From NCBI RefSeq assembly GCF_002197665.1, contig NZ_NBBJ01000004.1, positions 230,643-294,642 on the forward strand: DNA of 64,000 bases, written 5' to 3'. The position numbers were made by a program, and so were the translations under genes. The DNA is from Sphingomonas mucosissima. Its GTDB lineage: Bacteria > Pseudomonadota > Alphaproteobacteria > Sphingomonadales > Sphingomonadaceae. Under the pieces are notes generated by a model that did not search any database, was not told where the DNA came from, and saw only the letters and a list, made by a program, of their open reading frames with translations. Of this stretch, positions 36,944 through 45,887 are shown piece after piece; the first letter of the stretch is position 1; every line of letters starts with the position of its first letter.

Positions 36944-37179
36944 CAACTGCCCGATTTCGTCGCCGTTTCGAACATGCGGCGCCACATTGCCGTGCCGGCT
37001 TCACCCATCGGCGCCCATCCCTTGATGATCGCGTCGACCGCATCCGGGCCGATGGTGGTCTGCTCCATCGATTTCTGGAGCAGGCCGACATAGCGATCCT
37101 GCAGCGGGGTGAGATCGGGCAGGCCCATGAACCGACGCGCTTCCTCGGGTGAACAATCGATTTCGATGCTGATCTTCAT
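36943..37179 (-). CDS. Small conserved protein upstream of mnmE (probably DUF6489)
   Basis: 78 aa, acidic-basic mixed, no signal or membrane segment: MKISIEIDCSPEEARRFMGLPDLTPLQ, then a helical part with a W in IIKGWAPMG and MWRRMFE. I associate this pattern with the small alphaproteobacterial family often labelled DUF6489; function unknown. An ATG at 37179 has GGGAG upstream. Coupled to mnmE by a one-base overlap, it is the first gene of the mnmE-mnmG-rsmG-parA-parB operon. Confidence 0.75.
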   Translation of the reverse strand: MKISIEIDCSPEEARRFMGLPDLTPLQDRYVGLLQKSMEQTTIGPDAVDAIIKGWAPMGEAGTAMWRRMFETATKSGS

Positions 37180-37301
37180 GACTACACTCCCTTGAGCAGT
37201 CCGTTGGAGGACGATAGCGTCACTCGCACGCATTCTATGCCCGTGATGCCGCATCGCTCGCAACAGCATCCCGGCACCACAACAATCGAGAGGATTTTTG
37301 C

Positions 37302-38003
37302 ATGAGTGAGATGATCGAGGTCGCCGCGCTAAACGGTGAAGGCAACTTCAAGGCCTATCGCGCGGACCCGAGCGACACGCCCAAGGCGGCAATCATCGTC
37401 ATCCAGGAAGTCTTCGGTGTGAACCCAGGCATTCGCCAGAAGTGCGATCGACTGGCCGAACAGGGCTATCTGGCGGTCGCCCCGGACCTGTTCTGGCGTA
37501 TCGCACCGGGCGTTGAGCTCAACCCCGACGTCCCCGAGGAGCTGCAGCGCGGGCTCGACCTCTTCGGCCAGTTCGATCAGGACGCCGGCATTCGCGACAT
37601 CGAAGCAACGATCCATCAGGCACGCGAGCTGCTTGGCGGCAGCGGCAAGGTCGGCGCAGTCGGCTACTGCCTCGGCGGGCGGCTCGCGTTCATGACGGCC
37701 TGCCGCACCGACATCAATGCCGCGGTCGGCTATTACGGTGTCGGGATCGACGGCTTGCTCGGCGAGAAACACGCGATCGCGCACCCGGTGCTGCTGCACA
37801 TCGCGGGCGAGGATGGCTTCGTCGACAAGGCGACGCAGCAGAAGATGCACGAGGGCCTGGGCGATCACCCCAAGGTGACGCTGTACGACTATCCCGGTGA
37901 GGATCACGGCTTCGCCACGGAAATGGGTGATCGCCGTTCGGAAGAAGCGGCCCAGCTGGCTGACGAGCGGACCGCAGCGTTCTTCCGCGAGCATTTGGCC
38001 TGA
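37302..38003 (+). CDS. Dienelactone hydrolase family protein
   Basis: Alpha/beta hydrolase of the dienelactone hydrolase type, cytoplasmic. 233 aa with nucleophile Cys in the GYCLGG elbow, catalytic Asp in IAGEDGFVD and His in GEDHGFA, the C-D-H triad of the family. Whether it opens dienelactone in chloroaromatic degradation or acts on another lactone/ester cannot be told; no aromatic pathway genes are adjacent. The start has GAGAGGA upstream; a hairpin shared with convergent cysQ lies behind it. Confidence 0.9.
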   Translation: MSEMIEVAALNGEGNFKAYRADPSDTPKAAIIVIQEVFGVNPGIRQKCDRLAEQGYLAVAPDLFWRIAPGVELNPDVPEELQRGLDLFGQFDQDAGIRDIEATIHQARELLGGSGKVGAVGYCLGGRLAFMTACRTDINAAVGYYGVGIDGLLGEKHAIAHPVLLHIAGEDGFVDKATQQKMHEGLGDHPKVTLYDYPGEDHGFATEMGDRRSEEAAQLADERTAAFFREHLA

Positions 38004-38011
38004 TGAATCAG

Positions 38012-38052
38012 CCGTGTGGGTCGGCCCCTGTGAGGGACCGACCCGCACGGCA
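38012..38052. terminator. Bidirectional hairpin between the DLH gene and cysQ
   Basis: GCCGTGTGGGTCGG / CCGACCCGCACGGC, a 14-bp stem (one G-T pair) with a 13-nt loop, between two convergent genes. T-tracts are weak. Confidence 0.6.
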
Positions 38053-38067
38053 ATGTCGTGGGTTGCG

Positions 38068-38814
38068 CTATGCCGCCGCAGTGATCTCGCGGATGAGCAA
38101 CAGGATCTGCTCCGCAAGCGACTTGGGGCAGATGAGCAGGTCCGCGAGGTACGTGTCCTCCTGGTTGTAGATCAACGGGCTGCCGTCGATCCGCGAGCAA
38201 TGCAGCCCATGCGCCAGCGCGACCGCAACGGGTGCGGCGGAATCCCATTCATATTGCCCGCCGGAGTGGAGATAGATGTCGGCCTCCCCGCGCACGACGG
38301 CCATCGCCTTCGCGCCGGCTGAGCCCATCGGGACAAGCGTCGCGCCAAGCCGCTCGGCAACTTTGACCGCCTCGGTTGCAGGTCGCGTCCGGCTGACCAG
38401 CATGCGCAGGGGGTTTGCCGATGGCGGCACGTCTTGCGGCTGATCGGAGCGCAACACGAGCCCAGCGCCGGGCAGCGCAACGGCACCGACACTCGCTACC
38501 CCGTTAATCGCGAGACCGACATGCACGGCCCAATCCTGCCGCGCTTCGCCGTACTCGCGCGTGCCATCGACGGGATCAACGATCCACACGCGCGACTTGG
38601 TTAAGCGGCCGCCGTCGCACTTCATTTCCTCCGACAGTAGGCCGTCGTCGGGGCGCGCCTCACGCAGCGCGTGAACAAGAAACTGGTTGGCGGTCTGATC
38701 ACCTGCCTTGCCGAGCGCCTTGGGCGAGAAAACGCCGGACTGCCGCACCTCCAGGAGAATGCGACCCGCGGCTTCGGCGAGATGCGCGGCCAGCTCGGCG
38801 TCGGACATGGTCAT
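38068..38814 (-). CDS. cysQ: 3'(2'),5'-bisphosphate nucleotidase CysQ
   Basis: Removes PAP, the by-product of sulfate reduction, by magnesium-dependent hydrolysis; inositol-monophosphatase fold. 248 aa with metal motif [12 protein letters not shown] and the [10 protein letters not shown] glutamates, and the C-terminal [17 protein letters not shown] block. Coupled to cysNC by a 4-nt overlap, which fits a role in the sulfate activation pathway. Confidence 0.93.
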   Translation of the reverse strand: MTMSDAELAAHLAEAAGRILLEVRQSGVFSPKALGKAGDQTANQFLVHALREARPDDGLLSEEMKCDGGRLTKSRVWIVDPVDGTREYGEARQDWAVHVGLAINGVASVGAVALPGAGLVLRSDQPQDVPPSANPLRMLVSRTRPATEAVKVAERLGATLVPMGSAGAKAMAVVRGEADIYLHSGGQYEWDSAAPVAVALAHGLHCSRIDGSPLIYNQEDTYLADLLICPKSLAEQILLLIREITAAA

Positions 38815-40727
38815 GGAATGATCCTCTTGATGATCAGCTCGGCGGCTTCATCGGGCGTCATCCCGCTTGTGTCGATACGGATCTCGGGATCCTCTGGTGG
38901 CTCATAGGGGCTATCGATGCCGGTGAAGTTCGCGAGCTGGCCGGCGCGCGCTTTAGCATACAGGCCCTTCACGTCGCGGCGCTCGGCTTCGGCCAGGGTG
39001 GTGTCGATATGAACCTCGATGAACTCGCCCGGCTGCATCATCTGACGCACCATCTCGCGCTCGGCACGGAAGGGCGAGATGAACGCGGTGATCACGATAA
39101 GGCCGGCGTCGGTCATCAGCTTCGCGACCTCACCGACGCGCCGGATATTCTCCACCCGATCGGCATCGGTGAAACCTAAGTCCTTGTTCAGCCCGTGGCG
39201 CACATTGTCGCCGTCGAGCAGGAAGGTGTGACGGTTCATCCGCACCAGCTTCTTCTCGACGATGTTGGCGATCGTCGATTTGCCGGCGCCCGAGAGCCCG
39301 GTGAACCAAAGAACGACGGGTTTCTGGTTCTTGAGCGCGGCGAGCGTGTCGCGGCTGACATCGGTTGGCTGCCAGTGGATGTTCTGCGAGCGGCGCAGGC
39401 TGAAGTGCAGCATGCCAGCCGCCACCGTGGCATTGGTCAGCTTGTCGATCAGGATGAAGCCGCCGAGCGTGCGGTTCTCGGCATACGGCTCGAACACCAG
39501 CGGCTTGTCGGTGGAGAGGTTCGCCACGCCGATCGCGTTCAGATCGAGCGTCTTGGCAGCAAGCTGCTCCATGGTGTTGACGTTGACCTGATATTTCGGC
39601 GCCTGGATTGTGGCGGTCGCGGTCTGCGTACCGAGCTTCAGCCAGTAGGAGCGGCCGGGCAGCATTTCGTCCTCGGCCATCCAGACAAGCGTCGCCTCGA
39701 ACTGGTCGGCGACCTGTGGCGGCGCCCCGGCAGCAGCGATCACATCGCCGCGCGAGCAATCTACCTCATCGGCGAGGGTGAGCGTGATCGACCGCCCGGC
39801 GACCGCTTCGTCGAGATCGCCGTCGAGCGTGACGATCCGTGCTACGGTGGACGTCTTGCCCGACGGCAAGATTCGAACGGGATCGCCCGGCTTGATGGTG
39901 CCGCTCGAGACAAGGCCGGCGAAACCGCGGAAGTCTAGATTGGGGCGGTTGACCCATTGAACCGGCAGGCGAAAAGGCTTCGCCTGGTCAGCCTCGGCGT
40001 TGATCTCCACCGTTTCGAGATGGGTGACCAATGAGGGTCCGGTGTACCACGGCATGTTGGGGGAGGGGGCGGTGATGTTGTCGCCCCTGAAGCCGGAGAT
40101 CGGAAGCGCGGTGAACGATCCGAGGCCGATCGAGTCCGCGAAGGTCCGGTAATCGGCCACGATCTCATCAAAGACGGCCTGATCGTAACCAATCAGATCC
40201 ATTTTGTTCACGGCCAACACCAGATTACGGATGCCGATGAGGTGCGCGAGGTATGAGTGACGCCGCGTCTGGGTCAGCACGCCCTTGCGCGCGTCTACGA
40301 GGATGACCGCCAGGTCAGCCGTTGAGGCGCCGGTCACCATGTTGCGGGTATATTGTTCGTGACCGGGCGTATCGGCGACGATGAACTTGCGCTTCTCGGT
40401 GGCGAAGAAGCGGTACGCGACGTCGATGGTGATGCCTTGCTCGCGCTCGGCCGCGAGGCCGTCGACGAGGAGGGCGAAATCGATCTCCTGCCCTTGCGTG
40501 CCGACCTTCTTTGAATCGCTTTCCAGCGCAGCCAGCTGATCCTCGAAGATCATCTTCGAATCGTAGAGCAGGCGGCCGATCAGGGTCGACTTGCCGTCAT
40601 CTACCGAGCCGCAGGTAATGAAGCGCAGCAGCGACTTGTGCTGATGGCGTTCGAGATAGGCGTTGATGTCCTGAGCGATCAGGGCATCGACTTGGTAGGC
40701 GGATTCCTGTGCAGCGCTGGCCATCAT
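38811..40727 (-). CDS. cysNC: Bifunctional sulfate adenylyltransferase subunit 1 / APS kinase (CysNC fusion)
   Basis: GTPase subunit of ATP sulfurylase fused to APS kinase: makes APS and then PAPS. 638 aa: CysN GTPase with G1 GSVDDGKST (40-48), G3 [12 protein letters not shown] and G4 NKMD, then EF-Tu-like barrels; from about 445 CysC with P-loop GLSGAGKST (about 476-484), the [17 protein letters not shown] stretch and the [10 protein letters not shown] segment. The same fusion occurs in other proteobacteria. cysD lies 163 bp upstream with a REP-like element between, and cysQ follows with overlap. Confidence 0.95.
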   Translation of the reverse strand: MMASAAQESAYQVDALIAQDINAYLERHQHKSLLRFITCGSVDDGKSTLIGRLLYDSKMIFEDQLAALESDSKKVGTQGQEIDFALLVDGLAAEREQGITIDVAYRFFATEKRKFIVADTPGHEQYTRNMVTGASTADLAVILVDARKGVLTQTRRHSYLAHLIGIRNLVLAVNKMDLIGYDQAVFDEIVADYRTFADSIGLGSFTALPISGFRGDNITAPSPNMPWYTGPSLVTHLETVEINAEADQAKPFRLPVQWVNRPNLDFRGFAGLVSSGTIKPGDPVRILPSGKTSTVARIVTLDGDLDEAVAGRSITLTLADEVDCSRGDVIAAAGAPPQVADQFEATLVWMAEDEMLPGRSYWLKLGTQTATATIQAPKYQVNVNTMEQLAAKTLDLNAIGVANLSTDKPLVFEPYAENRTLGGFILIDKLTNATVAAGMLHFSLRRSQNIHWQPTDVSRDTLAALKNQKPVVLWFTGLSGAGKSTIANIVEKKLVRMNRHTFLLDGDNVRHGLNKDLGFTDADRVENIRRVGEVAKLMTDAGLIVITAFISPFRAEREMVRQMMQPGEFIEVHIDTTLAEAERRDVKGLYAKARAGQLANFTGIDSPYEPPEDPEIRIDTSGMTPDEAAELIIKRIIP

Positions 40728-40734
40728 TTCACCC

Positions 40735-40825
40735 CGTCATGCTGAAGTTGGGTCAGCATCCATCGTGCCACCAGCGGCGGCATGGCTTGTTGAGACGTAG
40801 ACCCTGAAACGAGTTCAGGGTGACG
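40735..40825. repeat. REP-like palindromic element B
   Basis: CGTCATGC ... GTTGGGTCAGCATCC ... ACCCTGAAACGAGTTCAGGG TGACG: imperfect inverted repeat of the same type as at 50173, inserted between cysD and cysNC. Confidence 0.65.
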
Positions 40826-40890
40826 GCGGGTGGCGGGGCAAGGGCGTACGTAAACAGCGCCTACCTGCTGCGAAGTACCACTTTGCAGCA

Positions 40891-41799
40891 TCAGAAATAG
40901 CCCTCCTGCTTCTTCTTCTCCATACTCGCGGAGCCGGCATCCTTGTCGATCGCGCGCCCCTGCCGCTCGCTGGTGGTGGTGAGCAGCATCTCTTGGATTA
41001 CCTCGGACAGCGTGGCGGCTTCGCTTTCGACTGCGCCGGTCAGCGGGTAGCAGCCGAGCGTGCGGAAGCGGATCGAGCGATCCACAGGCACCTCGCCCTC
41101 GCGCAGCGGGAAGCGTTCGTCATCGACCATCAGGAGCTGGCCGTCGCGCTCAACCGTGGGCCGCTTTTTGGAGAAATAAAGCGGGACGATCGGAATGTCG
41201 TTGAGCTGGATATATTGCCAGATGTCGAGCTCGGTCCAGTTCGAGATCGGAAAGACGCGGATGCTTTCGCCTCTCGATTTCTGCGCGTTGTAGAGGTTCC
41301 AAAGCTCGGGACGCTGGTTCTTGGGATCCCAGCGATGATTGGCCGAACGGAAGGAGAAGACACGCTCCTTGGCGCGGCTCTTCTCCTCGTCGCGGCGCGC
41401 GCCGCCGAACGCCACATCGAAGCCATATTGGTCGAGCGCCTGCTTTAGCCCCTCGGTCTTCCACATATCGGTGTGCAGCGGGCCGTGATCGAAGGGGTTG
41501 ATTCCGCGCGCTGCGGCTTCCGGGTTCTTGTGAACGATCAACTCCATGCCGCTCTCGCGCGCCATACGATCGCGCAGCTCGTACATCGCCTTGAACTTCC
41601 ACGTCGTATCGACGTGCAGCAGCGGGAAGGGCGGTGGAGCGGGATAGAACGCCTTGCGCGCAAGGTGGAGCATAACGGCGGAGTCTTTGCCGACGGAGTA
41701 GAGCATCACCGGCCGATCGCTCTGCGCGACAACTTCGCGCATGATGTGGATCGACTCTGCTTCGAGCCGCTCGAGATGGGTGAGACTGCGGGCTGACAT
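40891..41799 (-). CDS. cysD: Sulfate adenylyltransferase subunit 2 CysD
   Basis: Catalytic subunit of ATP sulfurylase, forming APS from ATP and sulfate with CysN. 302 aa with the PP-loop variant [21 protein letters not shown], the [20 protein letters not shown] block and [12 protein letters not shown] near the end. The ATG at 41799 gives the family start [15 protein letters not shown]; the longer frame begins in the intergenic region. Its upstream region also serves a divergent LuxR-type gene. Confidence 0.95.
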   Translation of the reverse strand: MSARSLTHLERLEAESIHIMREVVAQSDRPVMLYSVGKDSAVMLHLARKAFYPAPPPFPLLHVDTTWKFKAMYELRDRMARESGMELIVHKNPEAAARGINPFDHGPLHTDMWKTEGLKQALDQYGFDVAFGGARRDEEKSRAKERVFSFRSANHRWDPKNQRPELWNLYNAQKSRGESIRVFPISNWTELDIWQYIQLNDIPIVPLYFSKKRPTVERDGQLLMVDDERFPLREGEVPVDRSIRFRTLGCYPLTGAVESEAATLSEVIQEMLLTTTSERQGRAIDKDAGSASMEKKKQEGYF

Positions 41800-41851
41800 A
41801 TGATCCCCGGATTGTTCGAACGGAACATGGCACCGGCGGGGTGACAGCACA

Positions 41852-41867
41852 CCTCCCATATGGGAGG
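41852..41867. promoter_or_regulatory. Perfect palindrome between cysD and the LuxR-type gene
   Basis: CCTCCCATATGGGAGG, a 16-bp perfect palindrome. Its right half supplies the GGGAGG ribosome site of the 41875 start, so a protein bound there, or a hairpin in the RNA, would cover the ribosome site. It lies 52 bp upstream of cysD. Confidence 0.5.
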
Positions 41868-41874
41868 CTCAAGC

Positions 41875-42834
41875 ATGGCGATCACGCGCGCTGACGAAAC
41901 GGACCTGCTGTTGCCGCTCTATGAGGGGCTGCATGAGCCACGCCCGTGGGCGACGTTCCTCACACGTGTACGCCAGCGGGTCCGTGCCGACGAGGCCCAA
42001 CTGGTCATCAGCGCCGGCGCGCAGGGCGAGGAGACATGCATCCTTGTGCCTGCCAGCGCGACCGAAGCAGACGACCGTGCTTGGCGCCGCAGCCTTCGGC
42101 CCGGCCGCGCTTACCGGATGGAAGGACCGAATCGGTTCGGGCAGATCGTTCGGGTGGATGAACCAGGCGGGGTCACGGCATGGCTCTCCATCCGGCGCAA
42201 AGAACGGGACTTTTCCGCGGCCGATGCGGCATTGCTGGCGCGGCTCGCCCCGCACCTTTCCATCGCTCTTCGGACGCGAAGCGCGTTGGATCAGGCGCAG
42301 GGGGCGCTTGCGCTATCAGAAGCGGCGCTGCAGCGGGCGGGGATCGGCTGGGTCGGCTTCGGTGCGGACGCGCGCGTGCTTGCCATGTCGGAGGGGGCGG
42401 CGGGGGCGCTAGGTGCGCGCTGGGCTGCGGGTGCTATCAGCAACGAAATCGTGGCTGCGGCCGAGGGGACAGCCGTAAGGCTGGAGCGGATACGCGACGA
42501 AGCGCCTTTTTGGATGCTGCTAGTGCCTTGGCAGGCGCCGTCGCAAGTTGCCTGGGCTCTGCCCGCCGTTATCGGGCTGGTTCTCTTGCCCGCGCCGAGC
42601 GATCCGGCAGCACGCGCGGCAGTGCTAGGCACGCTGTTCAGCCTTCCGCCGAGCGAAGCACGGTTGGCCGCTGCGCTTGCGGGGGGCGCAAGCCTGCACG
42701 AGGCGGCGGCACAGCTCGGAATTACGATCGAAACGGCGCGCAATTACTCCAAGCGGTTGTTCGCCAAAACGCGGGCGCGTGGGCAAGTCGACTTAGTGCG
42801 TATGATCGGGGATAGCCTCGCCCGATTTGTTTGA
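41875..42834 (+). CDS. LuxR-type (GerE HTH) transcriptional regulator
   Basis: 319 aa. The C-terminus holds a LuxR helix-turn-helix: LPPSEARLAAALAGGASLHEAAAQLGITIETARNYSKRLFAKTRARGQVDLVRM (about 255-310). The N-terminal 240 residues lack a recognisable AHL or receiver domain; they may be a GAF/PAS-like sensor. The ATG at 41875 is 7 nt after GGGAGG. It is divergent from cysD with 75 bp between start codons, so it could control sulfate assimilation or itself; the target is inferred, not shown. Confidence 0.85.
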   Translation: MAITRADETDLLLPLYEGLHEPRPWATFLTRVRQRVRADEAQLVISAGAQGEETCILVPASATEADDRAWRRSLRPGRAYRMEGPNRFGQIVRVDEPGGVTAWLSIRRKERDFSAADAALLARLAPHLSIALRTRSALDQAQGALALSEAALQRAGIGWVGFGADARVLAMSEGAAGALGARWAAGAISNEIVAAAEGTAVRLERIRDEAPFWMLLVPWQAPSQVAWALPAVIGLVLLPAPSDPAARAAVLGTLFSLPPSEARLAAALAGGASLHEAAAQLGITIETARNYSKRLFAKTRARGQVDLVRMIGDSLARFV

Positions 42835-42860
42835 ACCTCAGCCTTCCCGGCAGGAGCCGT

Positions 42861-43523
42861 TCACGCCGCCAGGGGGAAGCGGAGCAGGCGGTCCTCGACC
42901 GGAACCAAAGCGTCCGCCTGGCGGCCCACCGCGCGAATGATCTCTGGGTGAGTGGCATCGAGCCCGCCGGTCAAGGATCCGAACGCCGGCAGGATCAGCT
43001 TCGCGCCGGTGGCAACGAAACAGCGCCGTGAGATGAGCTTGCCGCGGACGCGGATGCGCAGCTTCGGGTGGAAGTGGCCCGACAATTCGGGCCGGGTTTC
43101 TTCCGGTTGTGCCTCGTGGCGCAGGACCAGCCCGTCGACACACGCCTCGTCCAACACCGCGCCGCCGCAACGATCGACACCATGCGGATCGTGATTGCCG
43201 GTGATCCAGGTCCAGCAAGTGGCCGCGGTCAGGGCGCGCAGCATGACCTGTGCCGCCGCCGGCAAGCGGCTGCACCCTTCCGGATCGTGGAAGCTGTCCC
43301 CCAGGCACCAGACCTCGCGCACCTCCGTCCGCTCCACAACGGCAGTGAGATCGGCCAGGGTGGCGAACGAATCGTACGGCGGCAGAAGCTGTCCCGCGCG
43401 CGCGAACCAGCTCGCCTTCTCGAGGTGGAGATCGGCGACCAGCAACGCCTTTCGCGCAGGCCAGAGGATCGCCCCCTGCGCGAGAGGGATCAGCGCGTGA
43501 CCGCCGAACGAAACAGGAACCAT
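42861..43523 (-). CDS. pdeM: Ligase-associated DNA damage response endonuclease PdeM
   Basis: Calcineurin-like metallophosphoesterase of the PdeM family, which goes with an ATP-dependent DNA ligase and helicase in DNA repair. 220 aa with the metal motifs VADLHLEKA, CLGDSFHD, GNHD and GHFHP, and the C-terminal FGSLTGGLDA segment typical of PdeM. The partner ligase and exonuclease genes are not in the window, so its repair role rests on family membership. A similar fold is shared by other phosphoesterases. Confidence 0.87.
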   Translation of the reverse strand: MVPVSFGGHALIPLAQGAILWPARKALLVADLHLEKASWFARAGQLLPPYDSFATLADLTAVVERTEVREVWCLGDSFHDPEGCSRLPAAAQVMLRALTAATCWTWITGNHDPHGVDRCGGAVLDEACVDGLVLRHEAQPEETRPELSGHFHPKLRIRVRGKLISRRCFVATGAKLILPAFGSLTGGLDATHPEIIRAVGRQADALVPVEDRLLRFPLAA

Positions 43524-43643
43524 CGCTGGGTCATGCCTCGTTTCACATGCTCGATCAACCGTTTGTCGGTCGATGCGGCTTCACACGACTATCGACCACG
43601 GCTGGCTTGGCGGCCCCTCGCGCGGCACCACTGTCGCCGATGA

Positions 43644-44522
43644 TCAGAAAGTGTAGGCAAGCCCCACGACGCCCAGCCACTGGTTGCGTGAACCCGCCAC
43701 CTTGACCAACGGGCTGTCCGCGACGTCGTTGATCAGGCGCCGGTACGTTCCGCCGCCCACGATCTTGAAGCCCTTCAACAGATTGCCGGTGAGCGAATAG
43801 GTGCCGATCGCGCCAGCGGTCCAGCTGTTCCAACCGCCCTTGTTGCGATAGACCGGCAGGCCCGACACCGCCGACTGGGCGGGGGAAATGTCATAATAGG
43901 TGCGCAGATAGCGCGTTTCGACCCGTTCGACCGACCCGAACAATCCCACCGCGGATTTGGTCGACAAGGGCGTGAAATAGTTGATCGTCGGCTGCCAAAT
44001 GCCGCTGCGATGCACCTTGCTGACGTCATGGCGGTAGCTCACCGATACCGACAGGCGATCATAAGGGCTGGTGATCACGCCCGTTTTGCCGATCCCGACA
44101 AAGCCGCCGAGTTCGATCGCCGTGTCCCGCTCGCCCAGCGCCCGCACGCGCGGATCATTGATGCTGGCCCGATTGGTACGCGTGAAATTGATCACCCCAA
44201 GGGGGCCGGCCTGAAGATCCCAGGAGGAGCCCGACGTGTTGGGAATGAGATCGGCGCTGGCACGGTTGCCGAGCACCTGGAAGTTGATGCCGCTCACCGA
44301 GCCGATCACGCCTGGAACAGGAGTCCAGCGGTAATCGTCCGACCCTTCGTAATCGGGAAGATAGCCTGCGCCGATCCCGACTGTGATCGAGTCGCCGTCG
44401 AGTTCCTGGGCGAGTGCTTCGGCGCTGGCCGAGGCATTTGGCGCATTCTGCGCTACTGCCAGCGTCGGCAGGATTGTTGCGGCGGCGGCTGCGGCAAGGC
44501 CGAAGAGAAATTTGGCTGTCAC
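43644..44522 (-). CDS. MipA/OmpV family outer membrane protein
   Basis: 292 aa with a signal sequence (about 1-26, ending AVAQ) and a beta-barrel: IGAGYLPDYEGSDDYRWTPVPGVIGS at the N-terminus is the MipA start signature, and the chain ends LGVVGLAYTF with the terminal aromatic residue. MipA proteins are thought to scaffold murein-synthesis enzymes, but many homologues are only known as antigenic barrels. The start is GTG at 44522. Lies alone, leftward. Confidence 0.88.
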   Translation of the reverse strand: MTAKFLFGLAAAAAATILPTLAVAQNAPNASASAEALAQELDGDSITVGIGAGYLPDYEGSDDYRWTPVPGVIGSVSGINFQVLGNRASADLIPNTSGSSWDLQAGPLGVINFTRTNRASINDPRVRALGERDTAIELGGFVGIGKTGVITSPYDRLSVSVSYRHDVSKVHRSGIWQPTINYFTPLSTKSAVGLFGSVERVETRYLRTYYDISPAQSAVSGLPVYRNKGGWNSWTAGAIGTYSLTGNLLKGFKIVGGGTYRRLINDVADSPLVKVAGSRNQWLGVVGLAYTF

Positions 44523-44586
44523 GGGCGATGCGTTCCTTCTGGTCCGCTCACAACCCGCATGCAGCTATTTAGCTCCTGCACTCCGC

Positions 44587-45003
44587 TTACAGGATGTAGC
44601 GCAGCCTCACTTGTTGTTTTTCGGCATCACTGTTGATGGCAAACCGCGCTGCCGAGAAGCTGGGGGGGCCGAAGCGAATCGGCGGATTGCGCGAGAAGCC
44701 AAAGCCTTCGCGGGGAATACCAGCGATCGTATCCAGCTTCTTATTGCCGTTCTCGTCATGGATCACCGCAACGGCGTAATTTCCGTGCGGCAGGCCTTCG
44801 AAGCGGAGCGAGCTGGCGCCTGCCGGAATGGAGCGCCGGGTGGCATTGTGATCGTCAACACAGGTGGGAAAATTTTCAGGCGCCGCCGTCAGGCAGATGC
44901 GCAGCACACCCTTGGCCGAGCGAACCTGATCGAAATCGACGTCAAGCTGCGCCACCGGAGTGGCGCCGATCAGCGTCGCGGCGCTCACGCCGAGCAGCAG
45001 CAC
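44587..45003 (-). CDS. DUF2141 family secreted protein
   Basis: About 138 aa from the GTG at 45003, which gives a short hydrophobic signal ending PVAQ and then the DUF2141 core: KGVLRICLTA, the FEGLPHGNYAVAVIHDENGNKKLD strand-loop and GIPREGFGFSRNP, a calcium-like DxNxDxxLD loop. Function unknown. An ATG at 45081 would give 164 aa but overlap the upstream gene by 140 bp; a GTG at 44988 is also possible. It overlaps the sterol desaturase gene by about 60 bp, so the two are probably co-transcribed. Confidence 0.72.
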   Translation of the reverse strand: MLLLGVSAATLIGATPVAQLDVDFDQVRSAKGVLRICLTAAPENFPTCVDDHNATRRSIPAGASSLRFEGLPHGNYAVAVIHDENGNKKLDTIAGIPREGFGFSRNPPIRFGPPSFSAARFAINSDAEKQQVRLRYIL

Positions 45004-45736
45004 GCGCCCGGTCCCGCGCGAAATCGCCGAGGCCTTCGTCCGTGCGGCACAGCCGATCCCAGAACCGGAAATAAAGCCCATAATTACACCCGTACCGCTC
45101 GTGGTGGCGCTGATGATGGCTGGCGGTGATCAGCCAAGTCCCCATTGGCCCCTGCCACATGAACCGCGGGAAAATCTCCCAGCCCATGTGGTTCGTTACA
45201 CCCATAACCGTCATGATCGTCAGGACCAATCCGAGTGCGCCGACGTGGATCGGAATGACGAACACCAGTAGCGGAATTACCACAGCGCCGGTGAGCGCCT
45301 CGATCGGGTGAAATGCCATCGCGGCCCATGCCGTTGGCGGGCGGCTGGCATGATGGACCGCATGAGCGACGCGAAACGGCTTGGGCCGATGCATCCAGCG
45401 GTGCGTCCAGTAGAACCAGGTGTCGTGGACGAACAGGAACAACAACACCGACACCGGCAGGTACCAGAGGGGAAAAGCCGAGACGTCGGTGTAGACCTGG
45501 GTCCAGCCGCGATTTTGCCAGCCCCAAGCGACCACGCCCGCCGGCACGCCATAAATCGCGGCGGAGGCGAGGCTCCACCAGATCTCGCGCCGAATCTGCG
45601 GATCGAGCCCGGTATAAAGTCCGGGGTGGCGCACCCGCGTGGCCACGGCGAAGGCGCCACTGGTGATCAGATAACGAACGCCCACGATCAGCGTCATCGC
45701 CGAAGCGGAAAGGATGATGGCAAGCGCGATCGACAT
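44942..45736 (-). CDS. Sterol desaturase/fatty acid hydroxylase family protein, possibly a carotenoid hydroxylase
   Basis: 264 aa integral membrane di-iron enzyme with about five hydrophobic segments and the histidine clusters of the family: HDTWFYWTHRWMH, HAVHHASRP and HHQRHHERYG, which would bind two irons. It is divergent from crtY with 151 bp between starts, so a role in decorating a carotenoid ring, for example a 2-hydroxylase (CrtG-like) or 3-hydroxylase, is plausible; this is inference, since sterol-type hydroxylases act on many substrates. Start set at ATG 45736. Confidence 0.82.
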   Translation of the reverse strand: MSIALAIILSASAMTLIVGVRYLITSGAFAVATRVRHPGLYTGLDPQIRREIWWSLASAAIYGVPAGVVAWGWQNRGWTQVYTDVSAFPLWYLPVSVLLFLFVHDTWFYWTHRWMHRPKPFRVAHAVHHASRPPTAWAAMAFHPIEALTGAVVIPLLVFVIPIHVGALGLVLTIMTVMGVTNHMGWEIFPRFMWQGPMGTWLITASHHQRHHERYGCNYGLYFRFWDRLCRTDEGLGDFARDRARAAARRERRDADRRHSGGAA

Positions 45737-45887
45737 GGGCGGCCTTGTACGGCGTGCGCCGCGTTCGGGGAAGCGCCGCACTTACCGTGTCGCGGGCGTC
45801 AACCCGCACGAATGGGCGCGTCGGGATAGCGCAGCACGCTGCCTATCCGTGCTTCCGTCGGGGCCATCGATCCGCTAGGCACGAAGG

